A DNA stretch of 40,834 nt, taken from Rheinheimera sp. (GTDB lineage Bacteria > Pseudomonadota > Gammaproteobacteria > Enterobacterales > Alteromonadaceae). The position numbers and the translations under genes are program-made. Under the pieces are notes generated by a model. It was not told where the DNA came from, ran no database searches, and saw only the letters and a list, made by a program, of their open reading frames with translations. Numbering within the stretch: position 1 is the first letter of the stretch; every line of letters begins with the position of its first letter. Positions 1 to 7,957 of the stretch are shown here, piece by piece. The stretch lies in NCBI GenBank assembly GCA_003482455.1, contig DMYW01000006.1, forward strand, positions 41,128 through 81,961, read 5' to 3'.

Positions 1-350
1 CGAAATAGACATAAATAGTTGGAACGGCCTTTGAGTAGCGCCGTGGCGACCGGTTGCGCCAATGCCGACAACACCCGCGGCAAGTCGCGCAAGTACAGCT
101 GCTCTTGTAGGTTCTTGGTGCCGGTCGACACTATGACTTTTTTACCCGACAACAACGCAGGCACCAGATACGCATAGGTTTTACCTGTGCCCGTTCCCGC
201 TTCGACCACTAAGGTCTGTTTGTCACTAATCGCCTGTCCGACCGCATCGGCCATCAGGGTTTGGGCGTCGCGCGCACGGAAACCGGCAATGGCTTTACTT
301 AAACGGCCACCGTCGGCGAAGGCTTGGCGAATCTGCGAGCTTAAAGTCAC
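1..350 (-). CDS. yoaA: YoaA, DinG-family ATP-dependent helicase (N-terminal part, runs off window)
   Basis: Reading the minus strand from a GTG at 350 gives an open frame to the window edge. The frame starts VTLSSQIRQAFADGG and continues through an RLSKAIAGFRARDAQ segment. It contains a Walker A motif, EAGTGTGKT, about 50 residues in, then STGTKNLQEQL and LLKGRSNYLC. These match the start of YoaA, an XPD/Rad3-like superfamily 2 helicase related to DinG and involved in DNA damage tolerance. The iron-sulfur cysteine region and the rest of the motor lie outside the window; only about 116 residues are visible. An in-frame TAA upstream limits the start choices. GTG is preferred because no in-frame ATG lies between that stop and the conserved sequence. 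The helicase family is secure; the YoaA rather than DinG assignment rests on the KAI.GF...Q and LKGRSNYLC segments. Confidence 0.88.
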   Translation of the reverse strand, partial: MTLSSQIRQAFADGGRLSKAIAGFRARDAQTLMADAVGQAISDKQTLVVEAGTGTGKTYAYLVPALLSGKKVIVSTGTKNLQEQLYLRDLPRVLSALAQPVATALLKGRSNYLCLF

Positions 351-373
351 TGTGTGTTGTTCAATTCGGAAAA

Positions 374-390
374 AGCGGCATTATGCCGTT
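374..390 (-). promoter_or_regulatory. Palindrome with embedded -10-like box ahead of yoaA
   Basis: On the minus strand the perfect inverted repeat CGGCATAATGCCG (388-376) is followed by CTTTTT. Its centre holds CATAAT, a -10-like hexamer placed 28 bases before the GTG of yoaA. The hairpin plus T-run could also end transcription of the small gene at 498-761. The same architecture occurs before rlmA at 32190-32215. The promoter function is inferred. Confidence 0.5.
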
Positions 391-497
391 TAGGTGGGGT
401 TCTGACTATGTTTTTGTTGGCACGCGCTGACGTTTCAGATTGAAATTAGCGATGCAGAAGTTGCTGGCGCAGTCAGCCGCCTAGCATCAACCTATGC

Positions 498-761
498 TCA
501 GACATAAATATCGAGATGACCTTGGGCGTCGACGTGTTGTTCCGCTTCAGGTGTCGTTTCATGGCCACCATCAGGGGCATGCGCGGTTTGTTGCTGCGCT
601 GCTTGCTGACGTTTTTTCTTTGGTTCTTGCCAACCGACGCGATGCGGCACCGTCGGATCTAATCCGGCGATACTGACATAACGGCCAACAGGCGCAATCA
701 GCGGTTGCTGCTTGGCGTCTTCTGGATGTAAACGTGGCAAAAACGGGTATAACGCGTCCAC
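498..761 (-). CDS. Small hypothetical protein, 87 aa
   Basis: I do not recognise a named family. The frame starts at GTG (761-759) with AGAGG seven bases upstream, and an in-frame TAG lies a little further up, so there is little freedom in the start. The protein has no membrane segment. Its first half contains PLIAPVGRYVSIAGLDPTVP. Then come a basic patch (EPKKKRQQAAQQQ), an acidic/polar stretch and the end GHLDIYV. It resembles short linker-like proteins of unknown function with a conserved C-terminal tail, but I cannot name one. It lies in the same direction as yoaA, 147 bases upstream of it. It is probably a real gene because of the SD and the proline/charged composition. An overlapping plus-strand frame at 494-676 is considered a shadow. 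Confidence 0.55.
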   Translation of the reverse strand: MDALYPFLPRLHPEDAKQQPLIAPVGRYVSIAGLDPTVPHRVGWQEPKKKRQQAAQQQTAHAPDGGHETTPEAEQHVDAQGHLDIYV

Positions 762-1136
762 TGATGAACCTCTGCGTGAGCTCGACAGCTATAGTATCGG
801 CGCTACGTCAAAAAACTAGAATTGCGAATGCTATATGACAGGCCAACCAATAGAGCAGGAGTTATTACTTACGAACAAAACACTATACAACTTGCTTATT
901 ATTTAATCTATTTTTAATTTTACAGCCAAGCAGCACAAAAAGAAAAATCAGTTTCACAATTCCAAATATAAATTCATGTCATTGTTTTTTATGCTTTTTA
1001 TCAAATAAATCACGAATAAACTTTTTAAATCCCCCCAAAAATAGTTCTTGCCAGCCCTCATAAAGCTCGTTAACTTGTATACATCAACCAAACGCCAGCA
1101 GTGGATATGTTTGCTGGTTGTATAACGAGAATTCAC
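762..1136. other. AT-rich intergenic region upstream of the his leader
   Basis: About 375 bases with no convincing gene. The part from about 820 to 1030 is notably A+T-rich compared with its neighbours. It must hold the promoters for the small minus-strand gene and for the his operon. Near 1087-1122 an imperfect stem (CCAGCA paired with TGCTGG) sits just before the leader peptide. A minus-strand frame at 954-1172 is antisense to the leader and is not accepted as a gene. Confidence 0.5.
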
Positions 1137-1187
1137 ATGACTATTCGCACCACCCTGCATCATCATCGCCACAAATCCAAGCCCTAA
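1137..1187 (+). CDS. hisL: His operon leader peptide HisL, 16 aa
   Basis: The short frame encodes MTIRTTLHHHRHKSKP and stops at TAA 1185-1187. It carries four histidine codons within five positions (CAT CAT CAT CGC CAC). It lies about 100 bases upstream of hisG and directly before a strong intrinsic terminator. This is the classic arrangement for ribosome-mediated attenuation. When charged histidyl-tRNA is scarce the ribosome stalls on the His codons and an alternative RNA fold prevents termination. The peptide is the same length as the enterobacterial HisL but has an Arg interrupting the His run. It is too short for routine gene finders, yet its position and codon content make it secure. Confidence 0.93.
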   Translation: MTIRTTLHHHRHKSKP

Positions 1188-1216
1188 GGACTTTGGATCT
1201 GGGGCTATGGTGTAGC

Positions 1217-1255
1217 GGCTCCGGTGATTGCAGCAAATCAGACAACCCCGGAGCC
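1217..1255 (+). promoter_or_regulatory. His attenuator: putative antiterminator pairing
   Basis: GGCTCCGG at 1217-1224 is exactly complementary to CCGGAGCC at 1248-1255, which includes the 3' part of the ascending arm of the terminator at 1242-1267. Forming this 8-bp stem would break the terminator. CACCA inside the leader (1149-1153) can pair with TGGTG (1208-1212), a candidate for the competing upstream stem. The pairing is seen; the switching is inferred from known his attenuators. Confidence 0.75.
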
Positions 1256-1274
1256 TTCCGGGGTTGTTGTTTTT
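1242..1274 (+). terminator. His attenuator terminator
   Basis: An 11-bp perfect stem pairs 1242-1252 (ACAACCCCGGA) with 1257-1267 (TCCGGGGTTGT) around a four-base loop, and is followed by TGTTTTT. It lies between hisL and hisG and is a Rho-independent terminator. Confidence 0.93.
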
Positions 1275-1291
1275 GAACGTAAGGAAAAATT

Positions 1292-2200
1292 ATGTCTGCA
1301 GTTGCCGAAACCAAAAAATTACGTATCGCGATGCAAAAATCTGGTCGCCTCTCCCAAGACACACAAGCACTGTTAACTAGCTGTGGCCTGAAGCTGAATG
1401 TACGTGAGCAACGCTTAATCGCCCACGTCGAAAACATGGACATCGATCTGTTGCGGGTGCGTGACGATGACATCCCTGGCTTGGTGATGGACGGAGTCTG
1501 TGATTTGGGCATCGTCGGTGAAAACGTGCTGGAAGAAGTATCGCTGCAACGTCAGTTGGATAACGAAACCTACGATTACACTGTGCTGACCCGGTTAGAT
1601 TTTGGTGGTTGCCGATTGTCCATCGCGGTACCGCAAGAAGAAACTTACAACTCGATCAAAGACTTAGATGGCCGCACTATCGCGACCACCTACCCTCGTC
1701 TGTTAAACCGTTATTTAAAACAAAACGGTGTGAACTGCCGCATCGTCAACTTAAAAGGCTCGGTCGAAGTGGCGCCACGCGCTGGTCTGGCGGACGCCAT
1801 TTGTGATTTGGTCTCCACCGGCGCCACGTTAGAAGCCAACGGTTTAAAAGAAGTCGAAGTGATTTATCGCTCGAAAGCTGTGCTGATCCAGCGCCGTGAC
1901 TTAAGCGATGAGAAGCAACTGAAACTGATCAAAAAGCTGATGCCACGTATTCAGGGCGTCATGCAAGCCAATGAAAGCAAATACATCATGTTGCACGCGC
2001 CGCGCAATCGCTTAGCAGACGTGATTGCACTGCTACCTGGCGCAGAAAATCCAACCCTGTTGCCATTAGCTGGCAATGACGATCAAGTCGCGGTGCACGT
2101 GGTTAGCAGCGAAACCTTATTCTGGGAAACAATGGAACAGCTGAAAGCTTTAGGCGCGAGTTCTATACTGGTATTGCCGATCGAAAAAATGATGGAGTAA
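1292..2200 (+). CDS. hisG: ATP phosphoribosyltransferase HisG (long form)
   Basis: HisG joins ATP and PRPP to give phosphoribosyl-ATP, the first and feedback-controlled step of histidine synthesis. The 302-residue length is that of the long, HisZ-independent form. The N-terminal catalytic lobes begin LRIAMQKSGRLSQD and include DLGIVGENVL. The PRPP-binding segment DLVSTGATLEANGL follows. About 75 C-terminal residues form the ferredoxin-like regulatory domain that binds histidine. The ATG at 1292 has AAGGA eight bases upstream and sits just after the attenuator, so expression is expected to respond to histidyl-tRNA charging. It is the first structural gene of an eight-gene operon; hisD starts four bases after its stop. 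No anomaly is seen. Confidence 0.98.
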   Translation: MSAVAETKKLRIAMQKSGRLSQDTQALLTSCGLKLNVREQRLIAHVENMDIDLLRVRDDDIPGLVMDGVCDLGIVGENVLEEVSLQRQLDNETYDYTVLTRLDFGGCRLSIAVPQEETYNSIKDLDGRTIATTYPRLLNRYLKQNGVNCRIVNLKGSVEVAPRAGLADAICDLVSTGATLEANGLKEVEVIYRSKAVLIQRRDLSDEKQLKLIKKLMPRIQGVMQANESKYIMLHAPRNRLADVIALLPGAENPTLLPLAGNDDQVAVHVVSSETLFWETMEQLKALGASSILVLPIEKMME

Positions 2201-2203
2201 TTC

Positions 2204-3565
2204 ATGCTCGGGATCCGTATCAATCGCTGGTTTGAACTTGACGACACTGCAAAACAAAAAGTATTAAACCGGCCGAATCCAAAGAATAACGCAGAGCTAC
2301 CTGATCAGGTCGCTGCGGTGATTAAAGCTGTGCGTAATACCGGCGACAAAGCGCTGAAGTTCTACACCCAGAAATTTGACAATATCGACACCAACGAATT
2401 GGTGTTGACGCTGTCACACCAGCAACAAGCCATTTTTAAATTGGCTGAAGATCGCAAAAAAGCCATTGAACTGGCGTACCAAAACATTCGCAAGTTCCAC
2501 GCAGCGCAAGAGCCAAAGGACTTGCTGATTGAAACCATGCCAGGCGTGGTATGCGAACTTAAACATGCACCACTGAGTTCGGTTGGTTTGTACGTGCCAG
2601 GTGGTAGTGCGCCATTGCCATCGACTGTGTTGATGCTCGGGGTGCCGGCGCAACTGGCCGGTGTGCCCCGCGTGGTCTTGGTGACGCCACCCGGTCAACC
2701 CGCTTGGTCTGATATTGCACCGGAAATCGTCTATGCCGCGCAGCTGTGTGGCATTCGCGAGATTTACACGGTGGGCGGCGCGCAAGCGATTGCAGCACTC
2801 GCTTATGGCACGCAAAGTATCGCCAAAGTCGACAAAATTTATGGCCCAGGTAATCGCTATGTGACCGAAGCCAAACAACAAGTGTCTCGCGACCCACACG
2901 GCGCGGCTATCGACATGCCAGCAGGGCCGTCGGAAGTGTTGGTGATCGCTGATGGCGATGCTAACCCAGCGTTTGTCGCTTCAGACTTATTGTCGCAAGC
3001 CGAACATGGCATGGATTCACAAGTAATGTTGGTGTCTACCAGCGAAAAACTGCTGCGTGTGGTGGAAAATGAACTGGAATCGCAGCTGTTAGTGCTGCCA
3101 CGCGCCATCATTGCCAAAAAAGCCTTAGATCACAGCCGGTTTATACAAGTCGATAGTTTAGAAATGGCGGCAGAGGTGTCGAATCGCTATGCCCCCGAGC
3201 ATTTGATTATTCAAACCAACCAAGACGACAAATTGTTGCCGCTGCTGAAAAACGCCGCCAGCATTTTTGTTGGAGCTTGGACGCCGGAATCGGCCGGTGA
3301 CTACGCCAGCGGCACCAACCATGTACTGCCGACGTATGGCTATAGCCGCAACCACAGTTCCTTGAGTTTATTGGACTTTTATCGCCGTTACACAGTGCAA
3401 AAAGTCACAGCGAAAGGCTTGCAAGGCATAGGCCCTGCCATTGTCACCCTCGCCAACGCCGAGGGGTTAGCTGCACACGCCAACGCGGTGAAATTGCGCT
3501 TAAAAACGCTCGATAAAACGCAGCAGAAACAAGAAGAATTTGATTTAGTTCCAGAAGGTCCGTAG
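2204..3565 (+). CDS. hisD: Histidinol dehydrogenase HisD
   Basis: HisD is a zinc enzyme that oxidises L-histidinol to histidine in two NAD-dependent steps, the end of the pathway. At 453 residues it is slightly longer than the usual 430-440. The extra length is mostly a polar C-terminal tail ending EEFDLVPEGP. Family landmarks include LYVPGG, YGPGNRYV, GPSEVLVIAD, SQAEHG, APEHL with the catalytic histidine, and SGTNHVLPT. The start ATG has GGAG eight bases upstream within the end of hisG. Its TAG stop is immediately followed by the ATG of hisC with no spacer, so translation is probably coupled. Confidence 0.98.
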   Translation: MLGIRINRWFELDDTAKQKVLNRPNPKNNAELPDQVAAVIKAVRNTGDKALKFYTQKFDNIDTNELVLTLSHQQQAIFKLAEDRKKAIELAYQNIRKFHAAQEPKDLLIETMPGVVCELKHAPLSSVGLYVPGGSAPLPSTVLMLGVPAQLAGVPRVVLVTPPGQPAWSDIAPEIVYAAQLCGIREIYTVGGAQAIAALAYGTQSIAKVDKIYGPGNRYVTEAKQQVSRDPHGAAIDMPAGPSEVLVIADGDANPAFVASDLLSQAEHGMDSQVMLVSTSEKLLRVVENELESQLLVLPRAIIAKKALDHSRFIQVDSLEMAAEVSNRYAPEHLIIQTNQDDKLLPLLKNAASIFVGAWTPESAGDYASGTNHVLPTYGYSRNHSSLSLLDFYRRYTVQKVTAKGLQGIGPAIVTLANAEGLAAHANAVKLRLKTLDKTQQKQEEFDLVPEGP

Positions 3566-4645
3566 ATGAGTCGTATCAATTCGTTAGCCCGCGCGTCGGT
3601 GCAAGCTTTAACCCCATACGCGTCGGCGCGGCGCAGTATGTCCGGTGGTTCGGTGTGGCTCAATGCCAATGAAAATGCCTTAGCGCCCGACTATCAGTTA
3701 AGCGGCACGTATAACCGCTACCCCGATTGTCAACCAGCCCGCTTGCTCAACGCCTATGCCGATTATGCTGGCGTTGATGCCAGCCAAGTGCTGGTCAGCC
3801 GCGGCGCCGACGAAGGCATCGAATTGTTGATCCGAAGCTTCTGTGAACCCGGTGTGGACCAGATTGTCATTTGCCCACCGACGTATGGCATGTATGCCAT
3901 CAGCGCGGAAAGTAATGGCGTGGCGCGCTCGGTGATCCCACTTCGCGCCGATTTAACGCTTGATGTCGAGGCCATTTTGGCGGTGCCAGCCAAGCTGGTG
4001 TTTGTCTGCAGCCCGAATAACCCAACGGGCGATTTGATCCCACGCACGCAAATTATCCAGCTATTGCAAGCACTAGACAACCAAGCGCTGGTGGTGGTCG
4101 ATGAAGCCTACATTGAGTTTGTGCAAAGCGCATCGACCGTCGATTTGCTAGCGTCATACCCCAATTTAGTGATCCTGCGCACGCTGTCCAAAGCCTTTGG
4201 TTTGGCGGGGCTACGTTGTGGTTTTACGCTGGCGGCACCCGATGTGATTGCCGCGCTTAAACAAATGATAGCGCCCTACCCGCTGGCCGCGCCGGTGATT
4301 GATATCGCGGTGCAAGCACTGTCTAGTGAGCGCATCGATGAGATGTGGCAAACCGTGGCCACCATCAATGAACTTCGCGATACCTTCGTGCGTTTTGCCA
4401 GCACCTTAGCGGGCATTAACCGGGTGTTTTCGTCCAATGCCAACTATGTGCTGCTAGGCGTTGATGACGCAGCTGCCTGGGTGCAAGCGCTGGTGGATGT
4501 CGGCATTTTGATCCGCAATCAATCCAGCCAATTGGGTCTTGCTGGCCTTGGCTGTCCACAGGTGATCCGCGTGTCGATCGGCAGCCCCGACGAGATGGCG
4601 CAGCTGCAAGCGGCGATGGCCGAATTTGCGAGCACCTTGAACTAA
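3566..4645 (+). CDS. hisC: Histidinol-phosphate aminotransferase HisC
   Basis: HisC is a PLP-dependent class I/II aminotransferase that converts imidazole-acetol phosphate to histidinol phosphate with glutamate as amino donor. The protein has 359 residues, normal for the family. LNANENA (about 32-38) and the RYPDCQP segment belong to substrate binding. SPNNPTG (149-155) and VVDEAYIEF (177-185) contact PLP. The lysine in TLSKAFGLAGLRCG (about K209) should form the Schiff base. The start lies directly after the hisD stop with an AAGG-type SD inside hisD. It is followed by 27 bases and then hisB, matching the enterobacterial order. Confidence 0.98.
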   Translation: MSRINSLARASVQALTPYASARRSMSGGSVWLNANENALAPDYQLSGTYNRYPDCQPARLLNAYADYAGVDASQVLVSRGADEGIELLIRSFCEPGVDQIVICPPTYGMYAISAESNGVARSVIPLRADLTLDVEAILAVPAKLVFVCSPNNPTGDLIPRTQIIQLLQALDNQALVVVDEAYIEFVQSASTVDLLASYPNLVILRTLSKAFGLAGLRCGFTLAAPDVIAALKQMIAPYPLAAPVIDIAVQALSSERIDEMWQTVATINELRDTFVRFASTLAGINRVFSSNANYVLLGVDDAAAWVQALVDVGILIRNQSSQLGLAGLGCPQVIRVSIGSPDEMAQLQAAMAEFASTLN

Positions 4646-4672
4646 ATTCAAACGTTAGGAGTAGTTGTTGTC

Positions 4673-5743
4673 ATGGCCGCAATGCCTATTTTATTTATCG
4701 ATCGCGATGGCACCATGGTGGAAGAACCACCGGTAGATAAGCAATTGGATTCGCTAGAAAAACTGGCGTACGAACCGGGCTTAGTGCCGGCGCTGTTAAA
4801 GCTGCAAGACGCCGGCTTTCGTTTAGTGATGGTGACCAACCAAGACGGTTTGGGCACCAACAGCTTCCCCCGCGACACCTTTGATGCACCACATAACAAA
4901 ATGATGCAGCTGCTGGAGTCACAAGGCATTCGGTTTGACGATATTTTGATTTGCCCGCATTTCGACCACGATAACTGCAGTTGCCGCAAACCCAAACTGG
5001 GCTTGGTGAAAGACTACTTGCAACAAGGCCGCATCGATTTTACCCGCTCGTACGTGATTGGCGATCGTCAAACTGACGTACAACTGGCGGAAAACATGGG
5101 CTTGCCATCGTTTCGTTACAACCGCGATAGCCTTGGCTGGGCAGAGATCACCAAGCAGCTGTTAAGCCGTGGCCGCGTCGGTGCGGTGCGTCGCACCACC
5201 CGCGAGACCGACATCTCGGTTCAGGTAGATTTAGACCAAAAAGGCGGTAACAGCATCAGCACCGGCATCGGCTTTTTTGACCATATGCTGGACCAAATTG
5301 CCACTCATGGCGGTTTTTCGCTGCAGTTGTCGGTAGTTGGTGACCTGCACATCGACGATCACCACAGCGTTGAAGACGCGGCGCTGGCCCTTGGCCAAGC
5401 ACTGAAACAAGCCATTGGCGACAAACGCGGTATCAACCGTTTTGGTTTTGTGCTGCCGATGGACGAATGCCGCGCCGAAGCTGTGCTGGATTTATCCGGC
5501 CGGCCTTTGCTGAAATTCGACGCCGCACTTGGCGAAGGCAAGGTAGGCGAGCTGAACTTAGAAATGGTTGAGCATTTCTTTCGCAGCCTGTGCGACGCCA
5601 TGTTGATGACCTTGCATTTATCGGTGACGCCTGGCAACAAACACCACATGGTGGAAGGGTTGTTCAAAGCCTTTGGCCGTGCACTTGGCCAAGCGATTTT
5701 AAAATCAGGCGATGCGCTGCCATCGAGCAAAGGAGTGCTGTAA
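4673..5743 (+). CDS. hisB: Bifunctional histidinol-phosphatase / imidazoleglycerol-phosphate dehydratase HisB
   Basis: This is the fused gammaproteobacterial form (356 aa). Residues 1-165 are a HAD phosphatase with the nucleophile motif IDRDGT (D10, D12) and a zinc loop CPHFDHDNCSCRKP. Residues about 168-356 are imidazoleglycerol-phosphate dehydratase with manganese-binding histidines in FFDHMLDQIATHGG, DDHHSVEDAA and the later KHHMVEGLFKAFGRAL. The two activities act at steps six and eight of the pathway. The ATG at 4673 has AGGAG eleven bases upstream; the Met three codons later (4682) is an alternative start. The hisH start codon follows the hisB stop directly. Confidence 0.98.
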   Translation: MAAMPILFIDRDGTMVEEPPVDKQLDSLEKLAYEPGLVPALLKLQDAGFRLVMVTNQDGLGTNSFPRDTFDAPHNKMMQLLESQGIRFDDILICPHFDHDNCSCRKPKLGLVKDYLQQGRIDFTRSYVIGDRQTDVQLAENMGLPSFRYNRDSLGWAEITKQLLSRGRVGAVRRTTRETDISVQVDLDQKGGNSISTGIGFFDHMLDQIATHGGFSLQLSVVGDLHIDDHHSVEDAALALGQALKQAIGDKRGINRFGFVLPMDECRAEAVLDLSGRPLLKFDAALGEGKVGELNLEMVEHFFRSLCDAMLMTLHLSVTPGNKHHMVEGLFKAFGRALGQAILKSGDALPSSKGVL

Positions 5744-6418
5744 GTGTCTGAGTTGTCAAACGAAACGGCGCCAACGACCGAAGGCAGTTCGCTGCCCGAT
5801 GTGGTGATCGTCGACACGGGCTGCGCCAATATCACCTCGGTGCTGTGCGCAATCGAGCGCCTTGGCGCCCGCGTGACCGTCTCTGCCGACCCGCAGGTGA
5901 TCAAAGCCGCCAGCCGAGTGATCATTCCAGGCGTTGGCACCGCCAGCCAAGCGATGCACAACATTAGCGCCAAAGCGCTCGCGCCTGTGCTGCAAAGCCT
6001 GACCCAACCTGTGCTGGGCATTTGTTTGGGCATGCAGCTGATGACCTCGCATTCCACGGAAGGCGATGTCGAGTGTTTAGGGCTGATCCCAGGCCAAGTG
6101 GCACGTTTAGAAGCCCACGGTGAACGCCTGCCGCACATGGGCTGGAACACGCTTGAACCCGTGTTACGCGGTGGCGCAGCGCACCCGATTTTGCGTGGCT
6201 TTGCCGACACCGATTATGTGTATTTTGTGCACAGTTTTGCCGTCGAGCCGTCGGCACAGATGCTTGCCGCGTGCACCTACGGCAGCCGCTTTGCCGCAGT
6301 GATTGGCGCGCGCAATTTTATCGGCATGCAATTTCACCCCGAGCGCTCAAGCAAAGCTGGTGCGCAGCTTCTGAAAAACTTTTTATCGTTAAGCGCCAGC
6401 GAGTTGTGGGTCGATTGA
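5744..6418 (+). CDS. hisH: Imidazole glycerol phosphate synthase glutaminase subunit HisH
   Basis: HisH is a class I glutamine amidotransferase that feeds ammonia to HisF. The triad is visible: Cys94 in LGICLGMQLM, and His198 and Glu200 in MQFHPERSSKAG. At 224 residues it is longer than typical (about 195-210). About 17 polar N-terminal residues precede the first beta strand, VVIVDTGCANITSV. The start is GTG at 5744, directly after the hisB TAA, with AAAGGAG eight bases upstream inside hisB. A start further in would lose this SD, so the extension is accepted. HisF, its partner, is encoded two genes downstream. Confidence 0.97.
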   Translation: MSELSNETAPTTEGSSLPDVVIVDTGCANITSVLCAIERLGARVTVSADPQVIKAASRVIIPGVGTASQAMHNISAKALAPVLQSLTQPVLGICLGMQLMTSHSTEGDVECLGLIPGQVARLEAHGERLPHMGWNTLEPVLRGGAAHPILRGFADTDYVYFVHSFAVEPSAQMLAACTYGSRFAAVIGARNFIGMQFHPERSSKAGAQLLKNFLSLSASELWVD

Positions 6419-6449
6419 CCGCGCGTGGCCACAAAACTGGATTTTTTGC

Positions 6450-7202
6450 ATGATCATCCCAGCTATTGATTTGATTGACGGTCGCACGGTGCGCCTGTAC
6501 CAAGGCAGCTACGACCAAACCACCCAGTACGACGCCACGCCGATGTCGCTGCGCGATCGCTACGCAGCTGCCGGTGCCGGCGTGTTGCATATTGTCGATT
6601 TAAGCGGTGCCAAAGACCCGGCCAAACGCCAGCTTGGTTTACTGAAAGAGCTGATGGCGCAAAGCCCACTGCCGGTGCAAGTCGGCGGCGGCGTGCGCAG
6701 TGAGCGCGATGTTGAAGACTTCTTAACCGCCGGCGCCAGTCGCGTGGTGATTGGCTCCTTGGCCATTCGCCAGCCGATGTTGGTCGCGCAGTGGCTGCAG
6801 CGTTACGGCAGCGAACGGATTGTGCTGGCGCTGGATGTCGTCATTAACGAGCGTGGTGACAAAACGCTGCCAAGCCACGGCTGGATTGAGCAAAGCGATA
6901 TTGTGCTAGAGCAGATCGTCGACACACTACTGCCCTATGGCGCGCGCCATGTGCTGTGCACCGATATTTCCAAAGATGGCACCTTGCAAGGCCCCAATGT
7001 GGCGCTGTATCAACAGCTGCACGCGGCCTACCCGCAAATCGCTTGGCAAGCCAGCGGCGGTGTCGGTCGGTTGGACGACATTCGTGCGCTGCGCACCGAC
7101 AACAACGCAGCAAGCCCTGTAGCCGGCGTGATTTTAGGCCGCGCGTTGCTCGAAGGGAAATTCAGTATTGAGGAGGCGATCGCATGCTGGCAAAACGGTT
7201 AA
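6450..7202 (+). CDS. hisA: Phosphoribosylformimino-5-aminoimidazole carboxamide ribotide isomerase HisA
   Basis: HisA is a TIM-barrel sugar isomerase acting on ProFAR, the step before the HisHF synthase. At 250 residues it has normal length. It begins MIIPAIDLIDGRTVRL, with the catalytic aspartate in AIDLIDG. It carries QVGGGVRSERDVEDFL and the second catalytic aspartate in CTDISKDGTLQGPN, followed by ASGGVGRLDDI and the phosphate-binding VILGRALLEG. The spacer from hisH is 31 bases and the ribosome site is weak (GGA). Its end overlaps hisF by 19 bases. Confidence 0.98.
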   Translation: MIIPAIDLIDGRTVRLYQGSYDQTTQYDATPMSLRDRYAAAGAGVLHIVDLSGAKDPAKRQLGLLKELMAQSPLPVQVGGGVRSERDVEDFLTAGASRVVIGSLAIRQPMLVAQWLQRYGSERIVLALDVVINERGDKTLPSHGWIEQSDIVLEQIVDTLLPYGARHVLCTDISKDGTLQGPNVALYQQLHAAYPQIAWQASGGVGRLDDIRALRTDNNAASPVAGVILGRALLEGKFSIEEAIACWQNG

Positions 7203-7957
7203 TTCCTTGTTTGGACGTGCGTGATGGTGTGGTGGTTAAAGGCGTGCAATTTCGCAATCACGAAGTGATTGGCGACATAGTGCCGCTGGCGAAGCGTTAC
7301 GCCGACGAAGGGGCTGACGAGCTGGTGTTTTACGATATTACGGCATCCAGCGATGGCCGCGTGGTGGATAAAAGCTGGGTGCGCCGCATTGCGGACGTGA
7401 TTGACATCCCGTTTTGTGTCGCCGGCGGCATTAAAAGTGTCGACGACGCGGGGCGTATTTTAGAGCTCGGCGCCGATAAAATTTCGGTCAATAGCCCAGC
7501 GTTGGCGCGGCCTGATTTAATTAACGAATTAAATGCGGCCTATGGCCAACAATGCGTGGTGATTGGCATCGATAGCTTTTTTGACGTCACCACCGGCCAA
7601 TACCAAGTGTATCAATACACGGGCGATGAAAGCCGCAGCCAAAAAACTCGCTGGTTGTTACTCGATTGGGTGCAAGAAGTGCAAGCACGTGGCGCCGGTG
7701 AAATTGTCCTCAACTGCATGAACCAAGATGGTGTGCGCCAAGGCTATGATTTAGCCCAATTAAGTTTGGTGCGTGAATATTGTCAGGTGCCGCTGATTGC
7801 GTCGGGTGGCGCCGGTGCGATCTCGCATTTTATCGATGTGTTCCAACAAGCCGATGTCGATGGCGCCCTCGCCGCCTCGGTATTTCACAAAGGCATTATT
7901 GCCATCTCCGATTTAAAAGCGCAGCTGCGTGCTGCCAACATTGAGGTGCGACCATGA
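7184..7957 (+). CDS. hisF: Imidazole glycerol phosphate synthase cyclase subunit HisF
   Basis: HisF is the TIM-barrel partner of HisH. It uses the channelled ammonia to make imidazole glycerol phosphate and AICAR. The 257 residues contain the catalytic aspartate in LIPCLDVRDGVVVKGV (D11). The second aspartate lies in VIGIDSFFD (about D130). Phosphate-binding loops are VAGGIKSVDDA and IASGGAGAISHF. A good SD, GAGGAGG, lies seven bases before the ATG, inside the end of hisA. The stop overlaps the hisI start by four bases (ATGA). Confidence 0.98.
   Translation: MLAKRLIPCLDVRDGVVVKGVQFRNHEVIGDIVPLAKRYADEGADELVFYDITASSDGRVVDKSWVRRIADVIDIPFCVAGGIKSVDDAGRILELGADKISVNSPALARPDLINELNAAYGQQCVVIGIDSFFDVTTGQYQVYQYTGDESRSQKTRWLLLDWVQEVQARGAGEIVLNCMNQDGVRQGYDLAQLSLVREYCQVPLIASGGAGAISHFIDVFQQADVDGALAASVFHKGIIAISDLKAQLRAANIEVRP

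Noticed and set aside
494..676. Plus-strand frame overlapping the small gene at 498-761
   Set aside because: The minus-strand frame has an SD and a protein-like, proline/charged composition; the plus-strand frame reads as its antisense.
954..1172. Minus-strand 72-codon open frame upstream of hisG
   Set aside because: It is antisense to the HisL leader and AT-rich promoter region. Its sequence is low-complexity and has no SD; the leader peptide on the other strand explains the DNA better.
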